Shown: positions 23,049 through 31,641 of the stretch, one piece after another
Numbering within the stretch: position 1 is the first letter of the stretch
Layout: each line of letters opens with the position of its first letter
Assembly: GCA_903927755.1 (NCBI GenBank)
Contig: CAIYOD010000167.1
Span: forward strand, 1-64,000
Direction: 5' to 3'
Length of the DNA stretch: 64,000 bases
Source: an uncultured Thermoleophilia bacterium
GTDB lineage: Bacteria; Actinomycetota; Thermoleophilia; UBA2241
Translations under genes and position numbers: made by a program
The notes under the pieces: model-generated
What the model was told of the DNA's origin: nothing
The model's input: the letters and a program-made list of their open reading frames with translations, nothing else
The model's database searches: none

Positions 23049-24482
23049 TCAGTCTCCTATGGGTACCAGGGAGCCGGCGATGCGCGCCAGCTCGTCCTGG
23101 GTGAGGTCGCCGGCCACGCTCACCGAGACGCGCCGGTCGGCGCCGGTGCTGACGTAGACGTGCGGCCAATCCGGCAGACCGAGGACGAGACTGGCCGTCT
23201 CGCCGCGCAGGCTGCCCGAGGTCAATCGGATCCGGGTGGACTCGCTGAGCGCCACGGAGTCCTCGTCGAACGGGTCGTCGGAGCCGGGCGGATTGTCGGC
23301 GCGCCAGCGACTGACGATGCAGATGCGGTCGAAGCCGCGCCGGTAGGTCAGGACGACGGTGAGCGAGCCGACCTCTCCGGCACGGACTGGACGATACGCC
23401 CCCAGGAAGGCGCCGTTGACGGCGCCGGTGACGCCGCTGAGCCGGTAGCCGCGAGGGACCCACGTCGTTGCGTAAGGAGTGAAGCTCGTGGCCGCCCGGC
23501 GGCCGAGGGCGGCGGCCTGCGGCAGGGTGATGCGGCGGAAGCGCTCGCTCATCGGCAGCAACTTGTCCTGGACGTCCGCGGCGAGTGTGAAGCGGCTGCG
23601 CGGGACGTCTCCGCCGACGCGCACGTTCTCGATGCGCGTGCCGCTCACGTCGCCGTCGCTGGTCCAGTGTTCCACAGCCAGCGGATAGCCGGACTCCGTG
23701 TCGACGACGATGCGGGCGCTGCCGTCGCTGCCGCCGCCCGTGAGCGGCTCGGGTACGGTGACGGACCAGGCCCTGCGGCCCTCCCACGTCACCGGGGTCA
23801 CGGGCACGTCGGGGTCGAGCTCGGCGATCACGGCGCGGGCGTAGGCGGCCACGCTTCTGTCGAGCACCTGCGAGGCGCCCATCCAGGGGCTGAAGAACGG
23901 CCCCGGGTCCGGCAGGTCGCGAGCCACTTCGGAGTACAGCGCCTCTCCGTCGCGGAAGACGTAGCGGCGGGCCACGCGCTTGACCGCGTCGTAGGTGTAC
24001 GTGACGTCCTCGTCGCTCTGCTCGATGCGGTAGTCGCCACGTGAGGTGAAGATGAACGACCCTACGCGATGGGAGTACGGCCGGCCCCGCGCCGAGCCGT
24101 ACTCGACGACGTCGCCGCTGATGCTGTTCAGGCTGGCAAGCGCGTGCTGGACTTGCGCCAGCACGGCGTGGGCCGTGGCGGGCGGCGGCGTGGACTGCCG
24201 GACGCCGGGCACGCCCGCCCAGGTGACCGCCACGGCGGCGGCGATCGCCGCCGCCACGGCGGCTACGGCTGCAAGGCGGATGCCGCGACGGCGCGGCGGC
24301 GGCGCCGGAGGCACCCGCCGCGCCCGGAAGCGGCTGTGCGGCGCCGGCGGGCGCCCGTCCGAGCCGGCGAGCTTGCGCATGCGCTCGCGCACGCGTTCGA
24401 AGTGGTCCGGGGCGTGCGCCGGGACCGGCGCTTCGCGCAGTTCGCGCCCGAGGTCGTCGTCCCAGCTGCGGCGGCCGCTCAC
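23049..24482 (-). CDS. Membrane anti-sigma/MucB-like partner of the ECF sigma
   Basis: 477 residues. A charged N-terminal segment of about 65 residues, one transmembrane helix (RLAAVAAVAAAIAAAVAVTW), then a large extracytoplasmic domain with a MucB/LolA-like pattern and a C-terminus GDLTQDELARIAGSLVPI. Its GTG overlaps the stop of the ECF sigma gene (GTGA, 24479-24482), the usual arrangement for a sigma and its membrane anti-sigma or co-sensor. The first 60 residues lack a zinc-anti-sigma H-x3-C-x2-C motif, so sigma binding would need another fold. It is a paralogue of the protein at 10697-11914. Confidence 0.72.
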   Translation of the reverse strand: MSGRRSWDDDLGRELREAPVPAHAPDHFERVRERMRKLAGSDGRPPAPHSRFRARRVPPAPPPRRRGIRLAAVAAVAAAIAAAVAVTWAGVPGVRQSTPPPATAHAVLAQVQHALASLNSISGDVVEYGSARGRPYSHRVGSFIFTSRGDYRIEQSDEDVTYTYDAVKRVARRYVFRDGEALYSEVARDLPDPGPFFSPWMGASQVLDRSVAAYARAVIAELDPDVPVTPVTWEGRRAWSVTVPEPLTGGGSDGSARIVVDTESGYPLAVEHWTSDGDVSGTRIENVRVGGDVPRSRFTLAADVQDKLLPMSERFRRITLPQAAALGRRAATSFTPYATTWVPRGYRLSGVTGAVNGAFLGAYRPVRAGEVGSLTVVLTYRRGFDRICIVSRWRADNPPGSDDPFDEDSVALSESTRIRLTSGSLRGETASLVLGLPDWPHVYVSTGADRRVSVSVAGDLTQDELARIAGSLVPIGD

Positions 24483-25051
24483 GAGGTCTGCTCCCTGACG
24501 TAGGCGGGCTCGCAGAGCAGCGTGCGCAGCCGTGCCCTCGCCGCGGCCAGGCGCGACGACACCGTCCCCTCGGGGACGCCCACGACTTCCGCCGCGGTGC
24601 GGTAGTCGTACCCGTACTGATGCACGAGGATGACGAGGACGCGCTGCTCCACCGGGAGCCGGTCGAGCGCGTCCTCGAGCTCCGCCCAGCGCGTCACGAT
24701 GTCGCAAGGGTCGTCGTCACAGGTGGCCTGCGCCAGCGAATCCTCGTTGGTCAGCAGCTGGAAGCGGCGCTCCCGCCGCAGGTAGTCGAGGCACGTGGTG
24801 TAAGTGATCCGGTAGAGCCACGTGCCGACCTCGCTGTCGCCGCGGAAGCCGCGCAGCGACTGGTAGGCCTTGATGGAGGCGTCCTGGAGGGCGTCGTCCA
24901 TGAGCACGGGGTCGCGGAGCATGCGGAACGCGAGGGCGCGCAGGCGGCTGTCGTAGTGCTTGAGCATGCGTACGAACGCCTCACCGTCGCCGCGGCGAGC
25001 GGCAGACACGGTCTGCTCGTCGATCTCGCGTTCTGCCGGGTCGTAGGTCAC
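24479..25051 (-). CDS. ECF-subfamily RNA polymerase sigma factor
   Basis: 190 residues. Region 2 has EAFVRMLKHYDSRLRALAFRM, DDALQDASIKAYQSL and FRGDSEVGTWLYRITYTTCL; region 4 has RLPVEQRVLVILVHQ and AAEVVGVPEGTVSSRLAAAR. These are the core -10 and -35 binding helices of ECF sigmas. It directs RNA polymerase to a small regulon, likely released by the membrane partner encoded next. GTG at 25051. The 210 bp before the next gene hold a strong hairpin at 25180-25213. Confidence 0.93.
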   Translation of the reverse strand: MTYDPAEREIDEQTVSAARRGDGEAFVRMLKHYDSRLRALAFRMLRDPVLMDDALQDASIKAYQSLRGFRGDSEVGTWLYRITYTTCLDYLRRERRFQLLTNEDSLAQATCDDDPCDIVTRWAELEDALDRLPVEQRVLVILVHQYGYDYRTAAEVVGVPEGTVSSRLAAARARLRTLLCEPAYVREQTS

Positions 25052-25179
25052 GGGCTCGCATCCTGGCCCCTCGCCGTCGGCTGTGGGCCTGCTCTCGAGA
25101 TTAGACGGCGCGGCGGCGAGGATCCGTCGTCATCGCCGTCGCGGCGTCCGGCGCGCTCGCCGATTCTACAGCCGCAGCG

Positions 25180-25213
25180 AGCGGGCCGCCCGCCGGATGG
25201 CGGGCGGCCCGCT
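25180..25213. terminator. 15-bp hairpin downstream of the 25262 gene
   Basis: Perfect 15-bp stem (25180-25194 with 25199-25213), loop GGAT. It follows the minus-strand gene that ends at 25262. No T-run. Confidence 0.6.
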
Positions 25214-25261
25214 GACCTGCGCTTTGCGTGCCGCCTCACCTTCGGCGGGCGGCCGCCGGCG

Positions 25262-26305
25262 TCACGGCACCGAGTAGGTGAGGCCGTTGCTGAGGTAGCC
25301 GGTGAGCTTGTACGACTGGCCGCCGCTCATCTGCTCGTACACGTAGCTGCCCGGCGAGGTGCCCGGCGACATCGGCTGACTGGTGTAGGGGTTGGTCGGC
25401 CAGGGGCTCACGTACTGCGAGATGCCGCCGCCCTCCACGACGTCCTGCGGCGGCGGGTACAGGTTGTTGTTGTCCGCCGCCCAGGCCACGATGCCCACCT
25501 GCAGCTTGGCGATGTTGGCCTGGGCCTGCTGATCCGCCGTCGGCGATGCGGACGTGCTGGGGCTGGGAGTGGCCGTCGTCGTCGGTGACGGAGATACGGT
25601 CGGGGACGGCGACTCGGTCGGGGAAGGCGTGGCGCTCGGGGTCGCCGGCAGGAGGACGTCGACGCGCACGAAGGCGACAGGGGCGAGCTCGAGGCTGCCC
25701 GCGGAGAACTGCAGCGTCAAGGAGTCGTTCGCACTGTCGTGCGTGAGGGTCCCGTCGACACTGCCGGTGACGCCGGTGAGGCCCAGCGCGGACGCCTTGA
25801 CCGACACCTGCAGTTCGTCGTCCACGAGGTCGGCGTTGGTCGATCCGGCCTGCTGCATCTGCGGGTCGTATTGGGTGATCTTGAACTGGTCGCCCGACTG
25901 CTTGATGACCAGGCCGCCGCCCGTACCTGCCTCCGGCGCCCAGTTGCCGATGAAGACCTCGCCGGCCGTGGACGTGGAGTCCTGCGGCCGGAGGTAGAAG
26001 TACCACAGCGCGGCCGCGGCGGCGACGATCGCCAGCACGACGATCAGCCAGACCCACCAGGGCACGCCGCCGCTATCGTCAGAGCTGCGGCCGCGCGACA
26101 TGAGGAGCGTGGGCTGGTTGGGCGGCGGCGGCTCGCCCGTGCCCGCCGTCGGCATCACCCGCGTGGCGCCGGTGTCGGCGCCGGGCATGACCTGCGTCTC
26201 GCCTTCGCCCGCCGCCGGCATCACGCGCGTCGCGTCGTCGGGAGGAGTCACCCGGGTCAGCTCGGTGTCATCGTCCGGCAGCCTGCCGGTGGTCTCGTCG
26301 TCCAT
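25262..26305 (-). CDS. Membrane protein with TRVMP repeats, GxW domain and NPWTG domain
   Basis: 347 residues in four parts: a cytoplasmic tail of about 75 residues with repeated T-[RQ]-V-[MT]-P motifs (LTRVTPP, ATRVMPA, TQVMPG, TRVMPT), one transmembrane helix (VWLIVVLAIVAAAAALWYFY), an extracytoplasmic domain beginning EVFIGNWAPEAG, then a Pro/Ser/Thr linker and a C-terminal NPWTG-family domain (WPTNPYTSQPMSPGTSPG, SYVYEQMSGGQSYKLTGYL). The repeated Thr motifs look like sites for a Ser/Thr kinase, which is inference. The domain after the helix is shared with the proteins at 29095 and 31642. GGGAGGGCGAGG precedes the ATG. Confidence 0.75.
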   Translation of the reverse strand: MDDETTGRLPDDDTELTRVTPPDDATRVMPAAGEGETQVMPGADTGATRVMPTAGTGEPPPPNQPTLLMSRGRSSDDSGGVPWWVWLIVVLAIVAAAAALWYFYLRPQDSTSTAGEVFIGNWAPEAGTGGGLVIKQSGDQFKITQYDPQMQQAGSTNADLVDDELQVSVKASALGLTGVTGSVDGTLTHDSANDSLTLQFSAGSLELAPVAFVRVDVLLPATPSATPSPTESPSPTVSPSPTTTATPSPSTSASPTADQQAQANIAKLQVGIVAWAADNNNLYPPPQDVVEGGGISQYVSPWPTNPYTSQPMSPGTSPGSYVYEQMSGGQSYKLTGYLSNGLTYSVP

Positions 26306-26372
26306 CCTCGCCCTCCCAAGCCGGGTGAAGCTTGTCTGCGGTCAGTGGTTCGACTCTACTACTTTGCCCCAT

Positions 26373-27662
26373 TCAGCCGGTTCCCTGTTCCAGAGCGGCC
26401 CAGAGATCGAAGAAGGTGGGGCAGGTCTTGGCCACGCAGCCGGGGTCCTCGATCACGATGCCCGGGACGCGCAGCCCGAGGACGGAGAACGCCATGGCGA
26501 TGCGGTGGTCGCCGTGCGGATCGATCACGGCGCCGCGCGGAGTGCAGGGGAACACGCGCAGCCAGTCGGGGCCGGACTCGGTCTTGACACCGGTCCGCAG
26601 CAGGTTCTGCTCCATCGCGGCGATGCGGTCCGACTCCTTGAGGCGGACGTTGCCGATGCCGGTGATCGTCACCGGTGATGTCGCCAGCGGCGCGATGGCG
26701 GCGAGCGTCATGAACGTGTCGGAGATGTCGGCCATGTCGACGGTGAGGCCGGCCGGCGCAGCAGGGCCGGTCACGCGCACGCCCTCGGGCGCGTCGTCCA
26801 CCGTGCAGCCCATCGCCTCCAGCACGTCGAGGAACGCGACGTCGCCCTGTAGGGCATGGGCTCGGTGCAGGCCGAGCACCTGGACGGTCCCGCCGGTGGC
26901 CGCGGCGGCGAAGAAGTAGGACGCCGTGGAGGCGTCGGGCTCGACGTCGTACTCGCGGCCGGCGTAGGCGCCGGGCGCGAGTACGTAGTGATCGTCCGTT
27001 GCCGAAAGCGCCCCCGCGCCGAACTGCTCCATCATGCGCAGGGTCATGGCGACGTAGGGCCGGCTCACCAGGCCGTCGACGCGCAGGTCGAGAGGCCCGC
27101 GGCCGAGCGGCGCCGCCAGAAGCAGCGCCGAGATGAACTGGCTCGAGGTGTCGCCGGGCAGGCGCAGGCTGCCCCCGGCGAGGCCGCGAGCCAGCAGCGT
27201 CAGCGGCAGACCGGTGGCGCCATCGGGCTCCATGCGCGCGCCCTGCGCGCGCAGCGCCTGGAGCAGGAGGCCGAGGGGCCGGCGCCGCAACTGCGGCGCT
27301 GCGTCGAAGCGGTAGACGCCCTCGCCGGCCGCGGCCGCGGCAAGGAGGAACCGCGCCGCGGTCCCCGCCTCGGCGCAGAAGACGTCGGCCTCGGCCGCTG
27401 GGAAGCGGCCGCCGGCGCCGTCGACGACCACGTCGTCGCCCTGCCGCTCGACGGCGACGCCGAGGCTGCTCAGTCCGCCGGCGAACGCGTTGGCGTCACC
27501 GGCGTCCAGCGCGCCGTGCAGCACCGACCGGCCGGTCGCGAGGCCGGCCAGGAGCAGCGCGCGATTGGTCACGCTCTTCGAGCCCGGCACGCGTACGCGC
27601 ACGTCGAGGCCGGGCCTTGCGGGCCGGATGGCGCGGGGGGTGCTGGCGCGGACGGCGGTCAT
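26373..27662 (-). CDS. aroA: 3-phosphoshikimate 1-carboxyvinyltransferase (EPSP synthase)
   Basis: 429 residues. Joins shikimate-3-phosphate and phosphoenolpyruvate in the chorismate pathway. PGSKSVTNRALLLAGL, CAEAGTAARFLLA, GDTSSQFISALLLAAP, NVRLKESDRIAAM and DPHGDHRIAMAFSVLGL are the family's substrate-binding blocks, all intact. I prefer the ATG at 27662 over the one at 27671, because TATCAT (27670-27675) is a good -10 exactly 7 bases before it and no Shine-Dalgarno is present. The cytochrome c gene ends just upstream. Confidence 0.95.
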   Translation of the reverse strand: MTAVRASTPRAIRPARPGLDVRVRVPGSKSVTNRALLLAGLATGRSVLHGALDAGDANAFAGGLSSLGVAVERQGDDVVVDGAGGRFPAAEADVFCAEAGTAARFLLAAAAAGEGVYRFDAAPQLRRRPLGLLLQALRAQGARMEPDGATGLPLTLLARGLAGGSLRLPGDTSSQFISALLLAAPLGRGPLDLRVDGLVSRPYVAMTLRMMEQFGAGALSATDDHYVLAPGAYAGREYDVEPDASTASYFFAAAATGGTVQVLGLHRAHALQGDVAFLDVLEAMGCTVDDAPEGVRVTGPAAPAGLTVDMADISDTFMTLAAIAPLATSPVTITGIGNVRLKESDRIAAMEQNLLRTGVKTESGPDWLRVFPCTPRGAVIDPHGDHRIAMAFSVLGLRVPGIVIEDPGCVAKTCPTFFDLWAALEQGTG

Positions 27663-27669
27663 CGCCCGC

Positions 27670-27675
27670 ATGATA
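27670..27675 (-). promoter_or_regulatory. -10 element of leaderless aroA
   Basis: TATCAT ends 7 bases before the ATG at 27662. It overlaps the alternative upstream ATG (27671), which would then not be in the mRNA. Confidence 0.45.
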
Positions 27676-27684
27676 TCGCAGGGC

Positions 27685-28059
27685 CTACTGCAGGCCGCCC
27701 GCCACGTACTGCGCCAGGGCGTCGATCTGGGCGGGCGTCAGCTGCCCTGAGAAGGCCGGCATCCCGCCGCCGCCGCTCTCGATCTGCGCCTTGATGCCGG
27801 CGGCGTCGTCCTCGCCGTCGATCGGCGGGGCGCTCCCGCCGCCGCCGTCCGCGCCGTGACAGCCGGAGCAGGTGTCGGCGTAGAGCGTCGCGGCCTCGCC
27901 GCTGGAAGCTCCCCCCGGCGTCGCGGTCTCGGCCGGCGTCTCCTGCGTCGCGACCGGCGCAGGCGCCGTGCTGCTCGCGTCGGAGGATGGATCGCCACAG
28001 GCGATGACGACGGTCGCCAGCAGTACAGCCAGCGTCAGGGCCAGGATCGAGCGTCCCAT
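27685..28059 (-). CDS. Lipoprotein cytochrome c
   Basis: 124 residues. Signal peptide with lipobox (VVIACG), a Ser/Thr/Pro/Ala-rich spacer, then a c-type cytochrome domain: YADTCSGCHGADGGGG binds heme, and GGMPAFSGQLT supplies the distal Met; the last helix is IDALAQYVAGGL. Class I single-heme carrier on the outer membrane face. ATG at 28059 follows AAGGAGCCCGC. It is the only cytochrome in the window. Ends with TAG. Confidence 0.92.
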   Translation of the reverse strand: MGRSILALTLAVLLATVVIACGDPSSDASSTAPAPVATQETPAETATPGGASSGEAATLYADTCSGCHGADGGGGSAPPIDGEDDAAGIKAQIESGGGGMPAFSGQLTPAQIDALAQYVAGGLQ

Positions 28060-28162
28060 GCGGGCTCCTTTCGTGGGGCGTCGGATGGGGACGTGATTCC
28101 CCGGCGGTGGTGGCGACAACCGTGATGGGCCGGACCGCGCCGGCAGCCGGCCCTCCGGTCGG

Positions 28163-29098
28163 TCAGCCGCTCAGTCGCCTGGCGTACAGCTCGTAGGCGG
28201 AGCTCGCCTGCATGCCGGCGCGCTCGTAGAGCCGCAAGGGCCTGGTCTCGCCCTCGGCGTCCACACCCAGGTCGACGCGAAGCTGTCCGCGCGCCGCGAA
28301 CGCGGCGAGGGCCTGCGCCAGCAGCGCGGCGCCGAGGCCGCGGCGCCGCCACGGACGGCGCACCCCGAGCCCCTGGACCCAGCCGAGGTCGCCGTGGTCG
28401 TAGGCGATGAGGCCGCCGGCCGCTTCATCGCCATCCCAGGCGAGCCACCAGAGGTCCGGGTCGAAGTTCGCATGCCCGAGCAGCCGGGTCCGCCAGGCCG
28501 CGAAGGGCTCGTCGCTCTGGCGGAAGTGGTCCGCGAAGGCCTCGGTCATGGTGTCGTGCATGGTGCGCTCGTCGGCCTCGAGCCGGAACGGCCGGAGCTC
28601 GAGGCCCTCCGGCGCAACGACCGGGGGCGTGCCGTCGGCGAGGTCCGCGGTCATGCGGTAGACGGTGCGCTTCAGTGCGTAGCCGTGCCGGCGCAGCAGG
28701 TCCCGCTTGCCGCGGTTGCCCGCGACGCAGAAGACGTCCAGGCGCGCATCCGTGTAACCGCGCTCCACCGCCAGCTGTGCCGCGCGCCGCTCGGCGAGCC
28801 CGAGCAGCCGACCGCCGAGCTCGGGCTCGTGGTGCTCCGGGTGCACCCAGAGGTCGGCCTCGAGCTCGCCGGTGCGGAACTGGTCGCCGGCGTAGGCGTA
28901 GCCCACCAGTCCTGATGCGCCCTCCGCGACCCAGGCGTCGCGCCCGAGGTCGAAGCCCTCCATCGACCAGTCGTTCTCGAGGTCCTCGAGCGTGCTGTCG
29001 GGCTCGCCCACGTCCGCGACGTCGCAGGCGCTCAGGAGGTCGACGATCTCCGGAGCGTCGCCCCTCGTCGCGGGCCTGATACGACTGGGGGCGTTCAC
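28163..29098 (-). CDS. Tandem GNAT acetyltransferase
   Basis: 311 residues, two GNAT folds. The first (residues about 5-150) opens RIRPATRGDAPEIVDLLSAC and has LWVHPEHHEPELGGRLL; the second (155-311) has LELRPFRLEADE and GLGVRRPWRRRGLGAALLAQAL, the acetyl-CoA pyrophosphate loop R-x-x-G-[LI]-G-x-A. The layout resembles MshD-type enzymes, but the acceptor is unknown. GTG at 29098 overlaps the stop of the upstream zinc-ribbon protein (GTGA), so they are co-translated. Confidence 0.85.
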   Translation of the reverse strand: MNAPSRIRPATRGDAPEIVDLLSACDVADVGEPDSTLEDLENDWSMEGFDLGRDAWVAEGASGLVGYAYAGDQFRTGELEADLWVHPEHHEPELGGRLLGLAERRAAQLAVERGYTDARLDVFCVAGNRGKRDLLRRHGYALKRTVYRMTADLADGTPPVVAPEGLELRPFRLEADERTMHDTMTEAFADHFRQSDEPFAAWRTRLLGHANFDPDLWWLAWDGDEAAGGLIAYDHGDLGWVQGLGVRRPWRRRGLGAALLAQALAAFAARGQLRVDLGVDAEGETRPLRLYERAGMQASSAYELYARRLSG

Positions 29099-29793
29099 GT
29101 ACCGGCGGCTGCGACCTTGGCCATGGGGTAGGTCTGGTCGTAGTCCTCCCCCGATGGCGAGCTCCCGATGATCTGGAGGTTGAGATTCTCCGCATCAACG
29201 CTGCTGAAGATCATCCGGAAATCTCCGGCGAGCGCCTCGAGCATCGCCTTGAACTGGTCGGCGCTCGTCTCTCCGGCCATCTGCGAGAAGTCGTCCAGGG
29301 TGATCACGAGGTCTTCGCCGTCGAGGTGCGCCGGCACGGTCACCTTCTGGCCCTGCTGCGATCCGCTGATCGTGACGGCGAAGGCGTCGTCCTTCTTCGC
29401 GATCGTGGCAGTGGCGATGCCCGTCTGGGTCGTCGCGGTCCACGTACCGAGGAACTCCTCACCGGTCGTAGCCGGCCCTCGCAGGACGAAGAACCACACG
29501 AGGACGATGGCGAGCACCGCGACGGCGGCGATGATGACGACGAGCTTGAGCAGGCCGGAGGAGTCGCTGCTCGCCGCAGCGGCTGCTGCTGCCGGCTGCG
29601 CCCCGTAGTCGCCGCTCCAGCCCGAGGGTGCGCCGTACGCGTCGGCGGGCGCTCCCGAGCTGCCGCCGTAGGCGGCGTGGGGGTCGCCGGCGCCGGGCGC
29701 GGCCATGCCGGCGCCCGCGACCGGCGCGCCGCACGCGCCGCAGGTCCAGTCGCCTTCTTTGAGTGGAGCGTTGCAGCTCGGGCACTCGGCCAT
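29095..29793 (-). CDS. Zinc-ribbon membrane protein with GxW domain
   Basis: 232 residues. N-terminal CxxC-x10-CxxC ribbon (CPSCNAPLKEGDWTCGACG), a Gly/Ala/Pro/Tyr-rich linker, one transmembrane helix (LLKLVVIIAAVAVLAIVLVWFFV), and an extracytoplasmic domain that starts EEFLGTWTATTQTGIATA. That domain resembles those after the membrane segment in the proteins at 25262 and 31642 (F-x-G-x-W start, then an I-x-K-x-[GD]-D-x-[YF]-x-[VI] strand). GGAGGGACC precedes the ATG. It lies just after purB. Function unknown; the ribbon is probably cytoplasmic. Confidence 0.7.
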   Translation of the reverse strand: MAECPSCNAPLKEGDWTCGACGAPVAGAGMAAPGAGDPHAAYGGSSGAPADAYGAPSGWSGDYGAQPAAAAAAASSDSSGLLKLVVIIAAVAVLAIVLVWFFVLRGPATTGEEFLGTWTATTQTGIATATIAKKDDAFAVTISGSQQGQKVTVPAHLDGEDLVITLDDFSQMAGETSADQFKAMLEALAGDFRMIFSSVDAENLNLQIIGSSPSGEDYDQTYPMAKVAAAGT

Positions 29794-29801
29794 GGTCCCT
29801 C

Positions 29802-31103
29802 CTAGAACTCGAGCTTCTCCAGCCGGGCGAAGATCACGTCGCGACCGGCCCGGTACTGGTCCGGGTCCATGGCCGCGTCGAGCTCCTCCGGCGACATCAC
29901 GGCCATGGCTTCGTCGTTCTGCTTGATGAGCATCCCGAAGTCGACGCCCTCGCGCCACGCGTGCATGGCGGAGTCCTGCACGACGCGGTAGGCGTCCTCG
30001 CGCAGCATGCCCTTGTCGACCAGGGCGAGCAGGACCGATCCGCTGAAGACCAGACGGTAGCTCTGGTTCAGGTTCGCCAGCATGCGCTCCTCGTCGACGA
30101 CGAGGTTGTCCACGAGCTTCGTGAACTTCTGCAGCATGTAGTCGAGCAGGATGGTGCTGTCGGGGAGGACGATGCGCTCGGCGGAGCTGTGGCTGATGTC
30201 GCGTTCGTGCCACAGCGCGACGTTCTCCATGCCGACCATCGCGTTGCCGCGGAGCACGCGCGCGCAGCCTGCCATGCGCTCGCTCAGGATGGGATTGCGC
30301 TTGTGCGGCATCGCCGACGAGCCCTTCTGGCCCTTGCCGAAGGCCTCCTCGGCCTCGCGGACCTCGGTGCGCTGCAGGTGCCGCACCTCGGTGGCGAACT
30401 TCTCGATGCTCGAGCCGACGATGGCGATGCAGGCGAGGAAGGCTGCGTGCCGGTCGCGCTGGACGACCTGGTTGCTGATGGGCTCCCGGCCCAGCCCGAG
30501 CTCTTCGCAGACGAGGTCCTCGACGCGCGGGTCGATGTTGTTGTAGGCGCCGACGGCGCCGCTCATCTTGCCGACCCCGGCATTGATGGTGACCATGCGC
30601 ATGCGCTTGAGGTGGCGGCTGACCTCGAAGGCCCAGATGCCGAGCTTCATGCCGAAGGTGATCGGCTCGGCATGGATGCCGTGCGTGCGCCCGACCTCCA
30701 CGGCGTCCCGGAACTCGAAGGCGCGCCGCTGCAGCACCTCGCCCAGCGCGACGAGGTCGCGCTCGAGGAGCAGGCCGGCGCGCTTGATCTGCAGCGCCAG
30801 TGCGGTGTCCAGCATGTCGCTGCTCGTCATCCCGTAGTGCACGTACTTGCTGGCGTCGCCGACGTACTCGGCCACGTTGGTGAGGAAGGCGATGACGTCG
30901 TGGTTGGTCGTCGCTTCGATCTCGTTGACGCGGGCGACGTCGAACGCGGCCTTGGCCTCGATCTCGGCGACGGCGTCGTCGGGGATCCTGCCGAGCTTGT
31001 TCCAGGCCTTCACGGCGGCGATCTCCACGTCGAGCCAGGCCTGCATCCTGGCCTCGTCGGTCCAGATCGCGCCCATCTCGGGGAGCGTGTAGCGCTCGAT
31101 CAT
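29802..31103 (-). CDS. purB: Adenylosuccinate lyase
   Basis: 433 residues. Cleaves SAICAR and adenylosuccinate in purine synthesis. HYGMTSSDMLDTALALQ, RTHGIHAEPITFGMKLG and the signature GSSAMPHKRNPILSE are intact. The start follows GGAGGACACACCG. It ends with TAG, which matters because the organism appears to read TAG as pyrrolysine elsewhere. Eight bases separate it from the zinc-ribbon gene. Confidence 0.96.
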   Translation of the reverse strand: MIERYTLPEMGAIWTDEARMQAWLDVEIAAVKAWNKLGRIPDDAVAEIEAKAAFDVARVNEIEATTNHDVIAFLTNVAEYVGDASKYVHYGMTSSDMLDTALALQIKRAGLLLERDLVALGEVLQRRAFEFRDAVEVGRTHGIHAEPITFGMKLGIWAFEVSRHLKRMRMVTINAGVGKMSGAVGAYNNIDPRVEDLVCEELGLGREPISNQVVQRDRHAAFLACIAIVGSSIEKFATEVRHLQRTEVREAEEAFGKGQKGSSAMPHKRNPILSERMAGCARVLRGNAMVGMENVALWHERDISHSSAERIVLPDSTILLDYMLQKFTKLVDNLVVDEERMLANLNQSYRLVFSGSVLLALVDKGMLREDAYRVVQDSAMHAWREGVDFGMLIKQNDEAMAVMSPEELDAAMDPDQYRAGRDVIFARLEKLEF

Positions 31104-31341
31104 CGGTGTGTCCTCCGCCGCCGCCGCGTCACGGCCCGCCTGCGTGTGCCGGCGGTCCGTCTGTCGTCGCCGCGATTCTCTCACACCACCGGCCGCGGAC
31201 GGGACGGGAGGAGTGTGCCGGAGGGCGCCGGCGGGGCCGTGCCGGCCCGGCGCCCCCCTCTGGCGCGAGGGCGTCACCCGGTGCAGAATCCGAAGTGCAG
31301 CGTCGGCTGCTACGGAAGGACGACACAGGGACGGTGGCGAG

Positions 31342-31614
31342 ATGACGACGGACGAGGAACTGCGCAAGCACGCGATCAAGGCGATCAAGAAGAAGCGCGA
31401 CTTCTGGAACCACGTCATCGCCTACTGCATCATCAACATCTTCCTCGTCGTCATCTGGTACTGGAACGGCGCGGGGTACTTCTGGCCGGGCTGGGTGCTG
31501 GCGGGATGGGGCATCGGCCTCGCCTTCAACGCCTGGGAGGCCTACGGCCGGGGCAGTCGCGCGATCGGCGAGGACGAGATCCAGCGGGAGATCGAGCGGC
31601 AGCGGCGCGGCTGA
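31342..31614 (+). CDS. 2TM-domain protein
   Basis: 90 residues: a charged N-terminal helix (DEELRKHAIKAIKKKRDFWN), two transmembrane helices (HVIAYCIINIFLVVIWYW and WPGWVLAGWGIGLAFNAWEA) and a charged C-terminus with EDEIQREIERQ. This matches the small 2TM domain found alone or fused to histidine kinases. ATG at 31342; it sits alone on the plus strand among minus-strand genes. The 238 bp upstream, shared with purB, hold no other gene. Confidence 0.8.
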   Translation: MTTDEELRKHAIKAIKKKRDFWNHVIAYCIINIFLVVIWYWNGAGYFWPGWVLAGWGIGLAFNAWEAYGRGSRAIGEDEIQREIERQRRG

Positions 31615-31641
31615 GGGGCGTCCCCGGCCGCGCCGCCGCGG

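Noticed and set aside
26335-26372. tRNA-like GGTTCGACTC near 26346
   Set aside because: No cloverleaf could be drawn around it: no matching acceptor, D or anticodon stem.
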